DNA from: Elioraea sp964533585
Lineage (GTDB): Bacteria > Pseudomonadota > Alphaproteobacteria > Acetobacterales > Acetobacteraceae
NCBI GenBank assembly: GCA_964533585.1
Contig: CAZHMM010000019.1
Location: forward strand, 1-34,676
Direction of reading: 5' to 3'
Length of the DNA: 34,676 nucleotides
The translations under genes and the position numbers were made by a program. The stretch's first letter is position 1; each line of letters begins with the position of its first letter. Below are positions 16,776 through 25,290 of the stretch, piece by piece. The notes under the pieces were generated by a model, which was not told the DNA's origin, did not search any database, and worked only from the letters and a program-made list of their open reading frames with translations.

Positions 16776-18020
16776 ATGGCATTCAACCGACGCACGCTGC
16801 TCGCAGGAGCTGCCGCCGGCGCGACGCTGCCGCTCATCACGCCGCTGCGCCACGCGCGCGCCCAGGCGGCCAACACGATCCGGATCGGCGTGATGAACGA
16901 CCAGTCCGGCCTCTATCGCGACCTGTCAGGGCCCGGCTCGACCCAGGCGGTGCGGCTGGCGATCCAGGAGAGCGGCATCACCACCCGCGGCGTGAACGTC
17001 GAAGTCGTCGAGGCCGACCATCAGAACCGCCCCGATGTCGGCTCGACCGTGGTGCGCCAATGGCTCGACCGCGACAACTTCGACGTGATCGTCGACGTGC
17101 CGACCTCCTCGGTGTCGCTGGCGGTGAACACGCTCGTGCGTGAGCGCAACAAGGTGTTCCTCTGCTCGGGGGCGGCGACCTCCGACCTCACGGGCCCGGC
17201 CTGCTCGCCGAACACGATCCACTGGACCTACGACACCTGGATGCTGGCGCGCGGCACCGGCGGCGCGATGGTGGGCGCCGGCGGTCGGACCTGGTTCTTC
17301 ATCACCGCCGACTATGCGTTCGGCCACGCGCTCGAGCGCGACGTCTCGGCCTTCGTGCGCAATGCCGGCGGGCAGGTGGTGGGCGCCGTACGCACGCCAT
17401 TCCCCGGTACGACCGACTTCTCCTCGTTCCTGCTCCAGGCGCAGCAGAGCCGGGCGCAGGTGATCGGCCTCGCCAATGCGGGCGGCGACACGATCAACTC
17501 GATCAAGCAGGCGGCCGAGTTCGGCATCACGCGCCGCGGCACCCGGCTCGCGGGCCTGCTCGTCTTCATCACCGATGTGCACGCGCTCGGCCTGCCGACC
17601 GCCCAGGGGCTGGTGCTGACCGAGACCTTCTATTGGGATCTCAACGACCGCACACGCGCCTTCACACAGCGCCTCGGCCGCATGCCCAACGACGTCCGTC
17701 CCTCGATGGTGCAGGCGGGCTGCTACTCGGCGGTGCTGCATTACCTCAAGGCGGTGGACGCGATGGGAGTCGCCGCGGCCAAGGCCTCGGGCGCCGCAGC
17801 GGTCGAGAAGATGAAGGAGCTGCCGACCTCCGACGACTGCTTCGGCGAGGGCACGATCCGCCCCGACGGACGCAAGATCCACGCCGCGTATCTGTTCCAG
17901 GTGAAGACACCCGAGGAGAGCCGCGGCGCCTGGGACTACTACAAGCTGCTCCAGACCATCCCCGCGAACGAGGCGTTCCGCCCGGTGACCGAGGGCAATT
18001 GCCCGCTGGTCCGCACCTGA
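16776..18020 (+). CDS. ABC transporter substrate-binding protein, branched-chain amino acid type
   Basis: This 414-residue periplasmic binding protein of the Leu/Ile/Val (type I fold) class starts at ATG 16776 with GGGAGAG upstream. The N-terminus MAFNRRTLLAGAAAGATLPL has twin arginines at 5-6 and a hydrophobic core, so Tat export is likely, with cleavage near residue 29-31. The mature protein begins 'NTIRIGVMNDQSGLYRDLSG', matching the ligand-binding N-lobe of this class. The ligand is unknown, since these proteins in alphaproteobacteria bind amino acids, amides, aromatic acids and more. It sits between the ATPase and permease genes, and a strong hairpin follows its stop. Confidence 0.92.
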   Translation: MAFNRRTLLAGAAAGATLPLITPLRHARAQAANTIRIGVMNDQSGLYRDLSGPGSTQAVRLAIQESGITTRGVNVEVVEADHQNRPDVGSTVVRQWLDRDNFDVIVDVPTSSVSLAVNTLVRERNKVFLCSGAATSDLTGPACSPNTIHWTYDTWMLARGTGGAMVGAGGRTWFFITADYAFGHALERDVSAFVRNAGGQVVGAVRTPFPGTTDFSSFLLQAQQSRAQVIGLANAGGDTINSIKQAAEFGITRRGTRLAGLLVFITDVHALGLPTAQGLVLTETFYWDLNDRTRAFTQRLGRMPNDVRPSMVQAGCYSAVLHYLKAVDAMGVAAAKASGAAAVEKMKELPTSDDCFGEGTIRPDGRKIHAAYLFQVKTPEESRGAWDYYKLLQTIPANEAFRPVTEGNCPLVRT

Positions 18021-18027
18021 TGGGCGT

Positions 18028-18050
18028 GGGGGCGGGGCCGACCCGCCCCC
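18028..18050 (+). terminator. Intercistronic hairpin between binding-protein gene and livH
   Basis: GGGGGCGGG (18028-18036) pairs perfectly with CCCGCCCCC (18042-18050) around a GCCGA loop. The stem is nine G-C-rich pairs. No T run follows, so it is more likely a partial terminator or an RNA-end stabiliser than a full stop. Its position right after the binding-protein gene fits the need for more binding protein than permease. Confidence 0.5.
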
Positions 18051-18072
18051 TCTCGATGCGCAGCCTCCATCC

Positions 18073-18957
18073 ATGACCGAGTTCTGGTACGACCTCGAGC
18101 CTTTCCTGCAGCAGGGCACTCTGGGCCTTGTGAACGGTGCATTCTACGCACTGCTCTCGCTCGGCCTCGCGGTGATCTTCGGCATGCTGAACGTGATCAA
18201 CTTCGCCCACGGGGCGCAGTTCATGCTCGGCGCCGTGGTCGCCTGGATGCTGCTGACCTACGCGGGGATCGGCTACTGGGGTGCGCTGATCCTGAGCCCG
18301 CTGATCGTCGGTCTGCTCGGGGTGGCGATCGAGCGGACCATGATCAGCCGCCTCTACAAGCTCGACCACCTCTACGGTCTGCTGCTGACCTTCGGGCTGG
18401 CGCTGATCATCGAGGGGCTGGTGCGCAACCAGTTCGGCGTCTCCGGCCTGCCCTACGGGGTGCCGGACGCCTTCCGCATGCCGCCTGTCGATCTCGGCTA
18501 CATGCTGATGCCGGCGTACCGGTTCTGGATCGTGGTCGTCTCGATCGTGGTCTGCCTCGGCACGTGGTACGCGATCGAGAAGACCAAGCTCGGTTCCTAT
18601 CTGCGTGCGGCGGTGGAGCGGCCGCAGCTCGTGCAGGCCTTCGGCATCAACGTGCCGCTGATGATGACCGTGACCTACGGCGCGGGCGTCGCCCTCGCCG
18701 CCTTCGCCGGGGTGCTGGCCGCACCGGTCTACAGCGTGCATCCCGGCATGGGAGCGAACTTCATCATCATCGTGTTCGCGGTGGTGGTGATCGGCGGGAT
18801 GGGCTCGATCATGGGCTCGGTGATCTCCGGCTATGCGCTCGGCATGATCGAGGGCTTCACCCGGGTGTACTGGCCGGAGGCGTCGGCGACGGTGGTGTTC
18901 GTGATCATGGCGATCGTGCTGCTGGTGCGGCCGGCCGGCCTCTTCGGGCGCAGCTGA
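18073..18957 (+). CDS. livH: Branched-chain amino acid-type ABC transporter permease (LivH)
   Basis: This 294-residue permease has about eight hydrophobic helices. The N-terminal segment 'GLVNGAFYALLSLGLAVIFGMLNVINFAHGAQFMLGA' is diagnostic of LivH. The C-terminal cytoplasmic loop 'VVVIGGMGSIMGSVISGYALGM' corresponds to the ATPase-contact region. It forms the membrane channel with LivM. livM starts one base after its stop. The 52 bases upstream contain the hairpin at 18028-18050 and a weak ribosome site. Confidence 0.94.
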   Translation: MTEFWYDLEPFLQQGTLGLVNGAFYALLSLGLAVIFGMLNVINFAHGAQFMLGAVVAWMLLTYAGIGYWGALILSPLIVGLLGVAIERTMISRLYKLDHLYGLLLTFGLALIIEGLVRNQFGVSGLPYGVPDAFRMPPVDLGYMLMPAYRFWIVVVSIVVCLGTWYAIEKTKLGSYLRAAVERPQLVQAFGINVPLMMTVTYGAGVALAAFAGVLAAPVYSVHPGMGANFIIIVFAVVVIGGMGSIMGSVISGYALGMIEGFTRVYWPEASATVVFVIMAIVLLVRPAGLFGRS

Positions 18958-18958
18958 G

Positions 18959-19882
18959 ATGCCGAATTCGCAGCGGATCGCCCTTCTCGTCCTGATCGCG
19001 CTGATCGCGATCGGGCCGTTCTTCTTCTTCCCCGTGTTCCTGATGAAGGTGCTCTGCTTCGCGCTCTATGCCAGCGCCTTCAACCTGCTGCTCGGCTATG
19101 TCGGCCTGCTCTCGTTCGGCCACGCCGCCTATTTCGGGATGGGCTCGTATCTCTCCGCGCACGCGGCGAAGGTCTGGGGCCTGACGCCCGAGCTCGCGAT
19201 CCTGACCGGCGGGCTCACAAGCATGCTGCTGGGAGCCGCATTCGGCTTCCTGGCGATCCGCCGCCAGGGCATCTACTTCGCCATGATCACGCTGGCGCTG
19301 GCGCAGATGGTCTATTTCTTCTGCGTCCAGGCGCCCTTCACCGGCGGCGAGGACGGCATCCAGGCCGTGCCGCGCGGCTACCTGTTCGGCGTGCTCGATC
19401 TGCGCAGCGACTTCACCCTCTACTGGGTGGTGGCGGCGATCGTGCTCGCCTGCTTCCTGTTCCTCTACCGGATCGTGCACAGCCCGTTCGGCCAGGTGCT
19501 GAAGGCGATCCGTGACAACGAGCCTCGCGCCACCTCGCTCGGCTATCGCACCGACAGCTACAAGCTGATCGCCTTCGTGCTCTCCGCCACGATCGCGGGG
19601 ATCGCGGGCGGGACCAAGGCGATCGTCTTCCAGATCGCGACGCTGACCGACGTGAACTGGCCGATGAGCGGCGAGGCCGTGCTGATGACGCTGGTGGGCG
19701 GGATCGGCACGATGTTCGGCCCCGCGACCGGCGCGCTGGTGATCGTGACGATGCAGAACGAGCTCGCCGAATTCGGCGCCTGGGTGACCGTGATCCAAGG
19801 CGCGATCTTCGTTGCCTGCGTGCTCGCATTCCGCCGCGGAATCATCGGTGAGCTGCAGGCCCTGCTGCGGAGGCCGCTGTAG
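18959..19882 (+). CDS. livM: Branched-chain amino acid-type ABC transporter permease (LivM)
   Basis: This 307-residue second permease subunit of the Liv importer starts at ATG 18959, next to the livH stop. It shows 'NLLLGYVGLLSFGHAAYFGMGSYLSAHAAK' (about 42-71), the LivM hallmark, and the 'KAIRDNEPRATSLGYRTDSYKLIAFVLSATIAGIAGG' loop near residue 181 onward. It is the last gene of the livG-livF-SBP-livH-livM unit. A nested hairpin lies directly after its stop. Confidence 0.94.
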   Translation: MPNSQRIALLVLIALIAIGPFFFFPVFLMKVLCFALYASAFNLLLGYVGLLSFGHAAYFGMGSYLSAHAAKVWGLTPELAILTGGLTSMLLGAAFGFLAIRRQGIYFAMITLALAQMVYFFCVQAPFTGGEDGIQAVPRGYLFGVLDLRSDFTLYWVVAAIVLACFLFLYRIVHSPFGQVLKAIRDNEPRATSLGYRTDSYKLIAFVLSATIAGIAGGTKAIVFQIATLTDVNWPMSGEAVLMTLVGGIGTMFGPATGALVIVTMQNELAEFGAWVTVIQGAIFVACVLAFRRGIIGELQALLRRPL

Positions 19883-19886
19883 GAAT

Positions 19887-19953
19887 GGGGGAAAGGGCCG
19901 CGCGGAGCTGGCCCTCGGGCCAGCGAAGCCGCAAGAGCTCTGCCCTTTCCCCC
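19887..19953. terminator. Nested bidirectional terminator-like structure between livM and the MmgE/PrpD gene
   Basis: GGGGGAAAGGGC (19887-19898) pairs perfectly with GCCCTTTCCCCC (19942-19953). Inside it, GCTGGCCC (19907-19914) pairs with GGGCCAGC (19917-19924) around a two-base centre. The element lies between two convergent stops, livM at 19882 and the MmgE/PrpD gene at 19961. It is nearly symmetric, so it can act on both transcripts. A canonical U tract is absent. Confidence 0.6.
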
Positions 19954-19960
19954 CAAACCC

Positions 19961-21349
19961 CTATCCCTGGACCACCCGCCGCGCGCGCTCTGCCGCCCGC
20001 GACACCGTGTCAGGCACGGTCGATCCGTGCCACAGCGCCTCGAGCAAGGCCCGCGCCGCCGGCGCGCCGATCGCGTCCGTGCTCAGCTCGAGGAACTTCT
20101 CCGACAGATCCTGATCCGAAAGCGGCGCATCCGGATCACCCTTGCGCGTCTTCTGATGACGCGTCAGCACGCGGCCGTCCTTCAGGCGCAACGCAACCTT
20201 GGCCGACCGCTGCGCCGGGAACGCTGCCGCGCATTCGGGATCAATCGCCACGCTCACCCGCGCCATCAGCGCCCGTGTCGCCGGATCAGCCAACCGCTCG
20301 GGCACAAAGGCCGCGAGCCGTACGCCGCCGAAGCGCAGCAGGGTCGCCACCGTGTACTGCGTCGAGAACCGGCAATCCTGCTCGGTGACGGCGTTCGGCC
20401 GGTCGCAGACCTCCTTGGTCGCGCGATAGCCACCGACCGAAACTCCCTCCACATCCTCGGCGTCGAAACCGTGTTCGCGCTGGAGGTCGCCGACGGCATC
20501 GAGCGCCGCGAAGATGTGGCCACAGCAACCGTGGTTCTTGAACGTCATGTCGGCGATCGCGAAGGGCTGGCCGATCCGCGCGAGCGCGTTCTCCCACTTG
20601 CCCGTGTCCTCGCTGGTCGCGGCGGCGAAGCCGGCGGGCCCGTGCAGCACGTCGAGCGCGCGGGTCATGCCGCGCGCGGCCGCCAACGCCGCCAGCGCAC
20701 CCGCCTCGGCCGCATGGCCGGGATGCAGCGGCTTGCTCATCCCCTCGCCGCGGAACGCCTGCTGGAGTCCAGAGGCCATGGTCGCGGCGGTCGCGAGCGC
20801 ATGCGCCGTCCGCTCCCCATCCGAGGCGAGGATCACCGAAACCGCCGCGGCCGCGCCGAAGGTGCCGACCGTGCCGGTCGTATGCCAGAAATCGTAGTGC
20901 GAGGGCTGCACCGCGAGCCCGATCCGACACGGCACCTCGTAGCCGGCAATCATCGCGCGAAGCAGCGCGTCCATGTCGCGCCCGTGCGCCTGCGCCGCCG
21001 CAAGCGCAGCCGCGATGGTCGGGCAGCCGGGGTGATAGACGGCGTAGCGGTAGATGTCGTCGAACTCGACCGTGTGACTCGCAGTGCCGTTGATCAACGC
21101 GGCATGGCGCAGCGGCACGTGCCGGCCGGTGACGTAGCAGACCGCACCGCCGCCTCCGCGCGTTTCGTCGACGAGGGCAGCCGCGATCAGCGTCGCCGGC
21201 GGCCGCGAGGCGCCCGCGAGCAGGCAGCCGAACCAGTCCACCAGCGCCCGCCGTGCGTGATGCGCGAGCGCCTCGTCGGGCCTGCGCTCACGCCAGGCGG
21301 CGGCGTGCTCGGCGAGCACGAGCAGCGGGTTTTGCGCGGCGCTAGCCAT
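19961..21349 (-). CDS. MmgE/PrpD family protein
   Basis: This 462-residue protein belongs to the MmgE/PrpD family, which includes 2-methylcitrate dehydratase and cis-aconitate decarboxylase. Recognisable segments are 'ALVDWFGCLLAGASRPPATL', 'LINGTASHTVEFDDIYR' (the family H-x-x-x-F-D-D motif, near residue 91-98), 'HPGCPTIAAALAAAQAHGRD', 'GYEVPCRIG' and 'SKPLHPGHAAEAGALAALAA'. The late region has 'FKNHGCCGHIFAALDAVGDL'. No methylcitrate genes (prpB, prpC) are nearby, so the propionate pathway is not indicated. Its ATG overlaps the end of the aldehyde dehydrogenase gene by eight bases, making it the last gene of the permease-dehydrogenase operon. Confidence 0.92.
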   Translation of the reverse strand: MASAAQNPLLVLAEHAAAWRERRPDEALAHHARRALVDWFGCLLAGASRPPATLIAAALVDETRGGGGAVCYVTGRHVPLRHAALINGTASHTVEFDDIYRYAVYHPGCPTIAAALAAAQAHGRDMDALLRAMIAGYEVPCRIGLAVQPSHYDFWHTTGTVGTFGAAAAVSVILASDGERTAHALATAATMASGLQQAFRGEGMSKPLHPGHAAEAGALAALAAARGMTRALDVLHGPAGFAAATSEDTGKWENALARIGQPFAIADMTFKNHGCCGHIFAALDAVGDLQREHGFDAEDVEGVSVGGYRATKEVCDRPNAVTEQDCRFSTQYTVATLLRFGGVRLAAFVPERLADPATRALMARVSVAIDPECAAAFPAQRSAKVALRLKDGRVLTRHQKTRKGDPDAPLSDQDLSEKFLELSTDAIGAPAARALLEALWHGSTVPDTVSRAAERARRVVQG

Positions 21350-22769
21350 GCTTCACCGCCACGGTCTTCATCGCCGCGAAGCCGTAGAGCGCCGCGAAGC
21401 CCTTCTCGCGGCCGTGGCCGGAGCCCTTCATGCCGCCGAACGGCAGTTCCACTCCGCCGCCCGCGCCGTAGTTGTTGACGAACACCTGGCCGGTGCGGAG
21501 CCGGCGCGCGAGGCGCATCGCGCGGCCCGCATCGCCGGTCCAGACACCGGAGACCAGCCCGTATGCCGTGCCGTTCGCCACGCGCAGCGCCTCCTCCTCG
21601 TCCTTCACGCGGATCGCCACCAGCACCGGGCCGAACACCTCCTCCTGCGCCAGCACATGGTCGGGCGGTACATCGGCGAGCAGGGTCGGGCGGACATAGA
21701 ACCCGCCAGGCGGCGCGTTCGAGGCGATCGCGCCACGCCCGGCCACGCGCAGCCCCTCCGCCCGCGCCAGATACCCCTCGATGCGCGCCTTCTGCTGCGC
21801 GTTGATCACCGGGCCGAGATCGAGGTCGCGATCGGCCGGACCCGCCACGAGCCTGTCGAACCGCGCGCCGAGATCGGCGACGAAGCGGTCGTAGATTCGC
21901 TCCTCCACCAGCACGCACGAGCCGGCCGAACAGGTCTGGCCGGCGTTCTGGATCACCGCGTTCACCACCGTTCCAGCCGCGGACTCCAGATCGGCATCCG
22001 CGAACACCAGCTGCGGCGACTTGCCGCCGAGCTCCAGCGTCACCGGAATCGTGTTGCGCGCGGCCGCTGTCTGGATCAACTGCCCGACCTCGGGGCTGCC
22101 AGTGAAGGACACGTGGCCGATGCCGGAATGCGCGGAGAGCGCCGCGCCCGCCTCCTCGCCGAGCCCGGTCACCACGTTGATCGCGCCCGGCGGGAACCCC
22201 GCCTCCGCGGCGAGACGCGCAATCGCGAGGCAGGTGAGCGAGGCGTCCTCGGCCGGCTTCAGCACGCAGGCATTGCCCATCGCCAGCGCCGCCGCGACGG
22301 ACCGCCCGGCGATCTGCAACGGGTAGTTCCACGGCACGATATGCGCGGTCACACCGTGCGGCTCCCACACGGTGAACACGGTGAAGCCGTCCTGGTAGGG
22401 GATCGTGTCACCCATCACCTTGTCGGCCGAGCCGCCGTAGAACTCGAAGTAGCGCGCGCAGGCGGCCGCGTCCGCCCGCGCCTGGCGGATCGGCTTGCCG
22501 ACATCGCGGCTCTCCAGCTGCGCGAGCGGCTCGGCGTCGCGGGCGATCAGATCAGCAAGCCGCGAGAGCAGCCGGCCGCGCTCGGTCGCGGTGAGCCGGC
22601 CCCAGGCGCCGTCGAGTGCCGCCTGCGCCGCCGCGACCGCCGCGTCGATCTCCGCCGCCCCGCCGCGGCCGATGCGCGCGAACGCCGCGCCGTCGGACGG
22701 ATCGATCACCTCGAGCGTGGCGGCGGCATCGCGCCAGCGACCGCCGATCAGGTGCGCGGCATCGGACAT
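21342..22769 (-). CDS. NAD(P)+-dependent aldehyde dehydrogenase
   Basis: This 475-residue enzyme of the ALDH superfamily oxidises an aldehyde to an acid. It starts at ATG 22767-22769 with AGGAG upstream, and the upstream in-frame extension is low complexity. The catalytic residues are Asn148 in 'VPWNYPLQ', Glu246 in 'TLELGGKSPQLVF' and the nucleophile Cys280 in 'NAGQTCSAGS'. The cofactor loop is 'SFTGSPEVGQ'. The C-terminal 'FGGMKGSGHGREKGFAAL' is typical of betaine/gamma-aminobutyraldehyde-type members, but sequence alone does not name the substrate. It sits between the LctP-type permease (16-base gap) and the MmgE/PrpD gene (overlap). Confidence 0.94.
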   Translation of the reverse strand: MSDAAHLIGGRWRDAAATLEVIDPSDGAAFARIGRGGAAEIDAAVAAAQAALDGAWGRLTATERGRLLSRLADLIARDAEPLAQLESRDVGKPIRQARADAAACARYFEFYGGSADKVMGDTIPYQDGFTVFTVWEPHGVTAHIVPWNYPLQIAGRSVAAALAMGNACVLKPAEDASLTCLAIARLAAEAGFPPGAINVVTGLGEEAGAALSAHSGIGHVSFTGSPEVGQLIQTAAARNTIPVTLELGGKSPQLVFADADLESAAGTVVNAVIQNAGQTCSAGSCVLVEERIYDRFVADLGARFDRLVAGPADRDLDLGPVINAQQKARIEGYLARAEGLRVAGRGAIASNAPPGGFYVRPTLLADVPPDHVLAQEEVFGPVLVAIRVKDEEEALRVANGTAYGLVSGVWTGDAGRAMRLARRLRTGQVFVNNYGAGGGVELPFGGMKGSGHGREKGFAALYGFAAMKTVAVKHG

Positions 22770-22785
22770 GGGGATCTCCTCGCGT

Positions 22786-24222
22786 TCAGGCCGGACCATT
22801 GCCGGGCGCGCCGGCGGTGACAAGCGCGGCGATCGCGGCCCAGCCGACCAGCACGGCCGCGGCGCCCGTCGGCCAGAGCCGCCGGCCGATCGCGCCCGGC
22901 GTGGTGCCGTCCGCCGCCAACGCGGCGGTGGCGCCAAGCCGCATCGGCGCGACCATGCAGAGCGCGGAGCCCGTGAAGTTCTGCACCGCCGCGACGAGGG
23001 CCGGCGGCAGCGGCAGCGCGAGTGCCGAGACCACGGGCATCAGGATGCTGTTGGAGCCGACATTGGTCGCGGCGAAGAAGCCACCGGCGGCGCCGAGCAG
23101 CGGCACGACGAAGGCGAGCGCGGGCCCGGCCGCGGCAGCCAGCGCGCCGGCAAGCGCCGCCGCCGCGCCCGAGCCGCCGAGCAGCCGTGCGAGCACCACG
23201 TAGCCCAGCATCAGCACCGCCGGCCGCGCGCCGCGCGCGCTGACCTGACGCAGGATCGCGCGCTGCCCCTTCACGGTGGCGAGCACGCCGAGTCCGACCG
23301 CGCCGAGCAGCATTCCCGGCTGATGGAGCAGCGCGAACCCCGGCAGGTCGGGCCAAGGGCGGATCATGCCGAAGGCGGTGAGCAGTGCCGGCGCGCCGGG
23401 CAGGAGCCGCGTCGCGAGCAGCACGGCCGAAAGCGCGAGATACGGCGACGCCGCGCGCAACCAACCCGGGCGTGCCAGACGGTCTCGCAGGCGCCACACC
23501 AGCGGCGGGCCAAGCGCGAGCAGCCCGGCGACCTCCACGGTGGCGAGCAGATTGGCCGCGATCAGCAGCGCGCCGAGGGCGGCGATCGTCGCCGCATCCT
23601 CGATCCGGTCGCGCCGGGACGGCGGCAGTCCGGCCTCGGCCGCGAGACGCCAGAACACCGGCAGCAGCGCCAGCAGCCAGCCAGCGGTGAGAACGGCATT
23701 CCACGCACCGAGCGCGCGCAGCTCGACCCCCGCGAGTGCGGCGCCCAGCAGCGTGCCCGGCCCGAGCCCGCCCCAGGGAATGAGCATCTGCGACAAGAGC
23801 GAGAGCGCCGCCCCGGCCGGCCCGACGATGCCGAGCGCATGCAGGTCGCCGAGCGCGAACACCGCGCCGACGCCGAACCCGGTGACGGTCTCGAAAAACG
23901 GGCCGAGCAGCAGGCAAACCGTGAACAGCCGCGCGTGGCTGGCGGCGCCATCGTCCTCCGCATCGCGCGGCCGGGCCGAGACCGCGCCGTGGAACAGCAG
24001 CCCGGCGAACGTCACGGCGATCGGCTGAAGGGCGAGGAACGCGCCGCGCGCCGCCTCCTCGGCCAGCAGCGGTGCGAGGCGCACGCCCGCCGGCACCGAC
24101 ACCGCGGCGGCCGGGATCGCAACCACCAGCGCCACAACCACCGCGCGCAGCGGGTCGGCACGGCCCGAGGCGAGCAGGGCAACGATCGCGGCGAGCGGCG
24201 CAGCCTGGATCAGCAGGATCAT
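22786..24222 (-). CDS. LctP-type (L-lactate permease family) transporter
   Basis: This 478-residue membrane protein has about 12 to 14 hydrophobic helices. Features point to the lactate permease family: 'GPFFETVTGFGVGAVFALGDL', 'LIPWGGLGPGTLLGAALAG' in the first half, and 'GAAGGFFAATNVGSNSILMP' in the second half. These match the conserved 'GFG-P' and 'GSNTSSN' regions only loosely. A divergent member carrying another short hydroxyacid or carboxylate is likely. The start at ATG 24220-24222 has GGCAGGA upstream. It is the first gene of a three-gene operon with the aldehyde dehydrogenase and the MmgE/PrpD protein. Confidence 0.75.
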   Translation of the reverse strand: MILLIQAAPLAAIVALLASGRADPLRAVVVALVVAIPAAAVSVPAGVRLAPLLAEEAARGAFLALQPIAVTFAGLLFHGAVSARPRDAEDDGAASHARLFTVCLLLGPFFETVTGFGVGAVFALGDLHALGIVGPAGAALSLLSQMLIPWGGLGPGTLLGAALAGVELRALGAWNAVLTAGWLLALLPVFWRLAAEAGLPPSRRDRIEDAATIAALGALLIAANLLATVEVAGLLALGPPLVWRLRDRLARPGWLRAASPYLALSAVLLATRLLPGAPALLTAFGMIRPWPDLPGFALLHQPGMLLGAVGLGVLATVKGQRAILRQVSARGARPAVLMLGYVVLARLLGGSGAAAALAGALAAAAGPALAFVVPLLGAAGGFFAATNVGSNSILMPVVSALALPLPPALVAAVQNFTGSALCMVAPMRLGATAALAADGTTPGAIGRRLWPTGAAAVLVGWAAIAALVTAGAPGNGPA

Positions 24223-24258
24223 CGCCGGTCATCCTGCCGCGAGCAGGCCCGCGCCGCG

Positions 24259-24287
24259 ATGACAGGAGCCGGCGCGGCGGCTATGAC
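24259..24287 (+). promoter_or_regulatory. Candidate promoter of the Dpp-type operon
   Basis: ATGACA (24259-24264) and TATGAC (24282-24287) are separated by 17 bases. Transcription would begin around 24294-24297, at or next to the ATG ATG of a mini-ORF, so the message could be leaderless. This is a by-eye match only. Confidence 0.35.
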
Positions 24288-24295
24288 AGTCCTGC

Positions 24296-24319
24296 ATGAT
24301 GGTGACCGGGCCCGGATGA
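24296..24319 (+). CDS. Putative 7-residue mini-ORF overlapping the first permease start
   Basis: ATG ATG GTG ACC GGG CCC GGA TGA reads MMVTGPG and its stop overlaps the permease ATG (24316-24318) as ATGA. The permease ATG has no clear ribosome site. The mini-ORF could load ribosomes for it, especially if the message starts at 24296. It is short enough to be chance. Confidence 0.25.
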   Translation: MMVTGPG

Positions 24320-25290
24320 TCGCGTTCCTGCTGCAACGCCTTGCCGGCGCGGTCGTGGTGATCTTCGCGATGTCGCTGATCGTGTTCGCCGGCGTATTCG
24401 CGATCGGCAACCCGATCGACGTGCTGATCAACCCGGCCGCCGACCAGATCACCCGCGCCGAGACGATCGCCCGCTACGGGCTCGATCGGCCGTTCTGGGA
24501 GCAGTACGGCTACTTCCTCGGCTCGCTGATCCGCGGCGATTTCGGCACCAGCTTCGTGTTCAACCAGCCGGCACTGGGGCTGATCCTGTCGAAGCTGCCG
24601 GCGACGCTGGAGTTGGCACTCACGGCGATGCTGATCGCGATCGTGCTCGGGATCCCGCTCGGCGCCTATGCCGGGCTGAAGCCCGACGCGGCTGCGAGCC
24701 GGGCGATCATGGCGGGCTCGGTGCTGGGGTTCTCGCTGCCCACCTTCTGGGTCGGGCTCATGCTGATCCTGGTCTTCTCGGTCGAGCTCGGCTGGCTGCC
24801 CTCGGGCGGGCGCGGCGAAACAGTGCTGATCGGCGGGATCGAGTGGTCGTTCCTGACCGGCGACGGGCTCGCGCATCTGCTGCTGCCCGCGTTCAACCTC
24901 GCCCTGTTCAAGCTCTCGCTGATCATCCGGCTGACGCGCGCCGGCATGCGCGAGACCTGGCCGGCCGACTTCGTGAAGTTCGCGCGCGCCAAGGGATTGT
25001 CGATGCGGCGCGTCGTGCTCGTGCACGCGATGCGCAATATCCTCATCCCGATCGTCACGGTGCTCGGGCTTGAGTTCGGCTCGGTGGTCGCCTTCGCGGT
25101 CGTGACCGAGACGATCTTCTCCTGGCCGGGCATGGGCAAACTGGTGATCGATTCGATCCTGACGCTCGACCGGCCGGTGATGGTGACCTACCTGATGCTG
25201 GTCGTGACGATGTTCGTCACCATCAACCTGCTGGTCGACCTCGCCTATGCCGCACTCGATCCGCGGGTGCGGCTGGGGGGCCAGCGATGA
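24316..25290 (+). CDS. Dipeptide/oligopeptide-type ABC transporter permease (DppB-like)
   Basis: This 324-residue permease of the peptide/opine/nickel uptake class begins MIAFLLQRLAGAVVVIFAMS, the usual amphipathic start and first helix. The large periplasmic loop includes 'RYGLDRPFWEQYGYFLGSLIRGDFGTS', typical for DppB/OppB. The ATPase-contact loop is 'FVKFARAKGLSMRRVVLVHAMRNILIPIV'. ATG 24316 is preferred over upstream in-frame starts because it matches the family N-terminus. It overlaps the second permease gene as ATGA (25287-25290). Confidence 0.93.
   Translation: MIAFLLQRLAGAVVVIFAMSLIVFAGVFAIGNPIDVLINPAADQITRAETIARYGLDRPFWEQYGYFLGSLIRGDFGTSFVFNQPALGLILSKLPATLELALTAMLIAIVLGIPLGAYAGLKPDAAASRAIMAGSVLGFSLPTFWVGLMLILVFSVELGWLPSGGRGETVLIGGIEWSFLTGDGLAHLLLPAFNLALFKLSLIIRLTRAGMRETWPADFVKFARAKGLSMRRVVLVHAMRNILIPIVTVLGLEFGSVVAFAVVTETIFSWPGMGKLVIDSILTLDRPVMVTYLMLVVTMFVTINLLVDLAYAALDPRVRLGGQR

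Noticed and set aside
22495..24315. Upstream extension of the first Dpp-type permease frame to 22495
   Set aside because: The extension is antisense to the LctP-type and aldehyde dehydrogenase genes and is highly charged and repetitive. The true N-terminus is at 24316.
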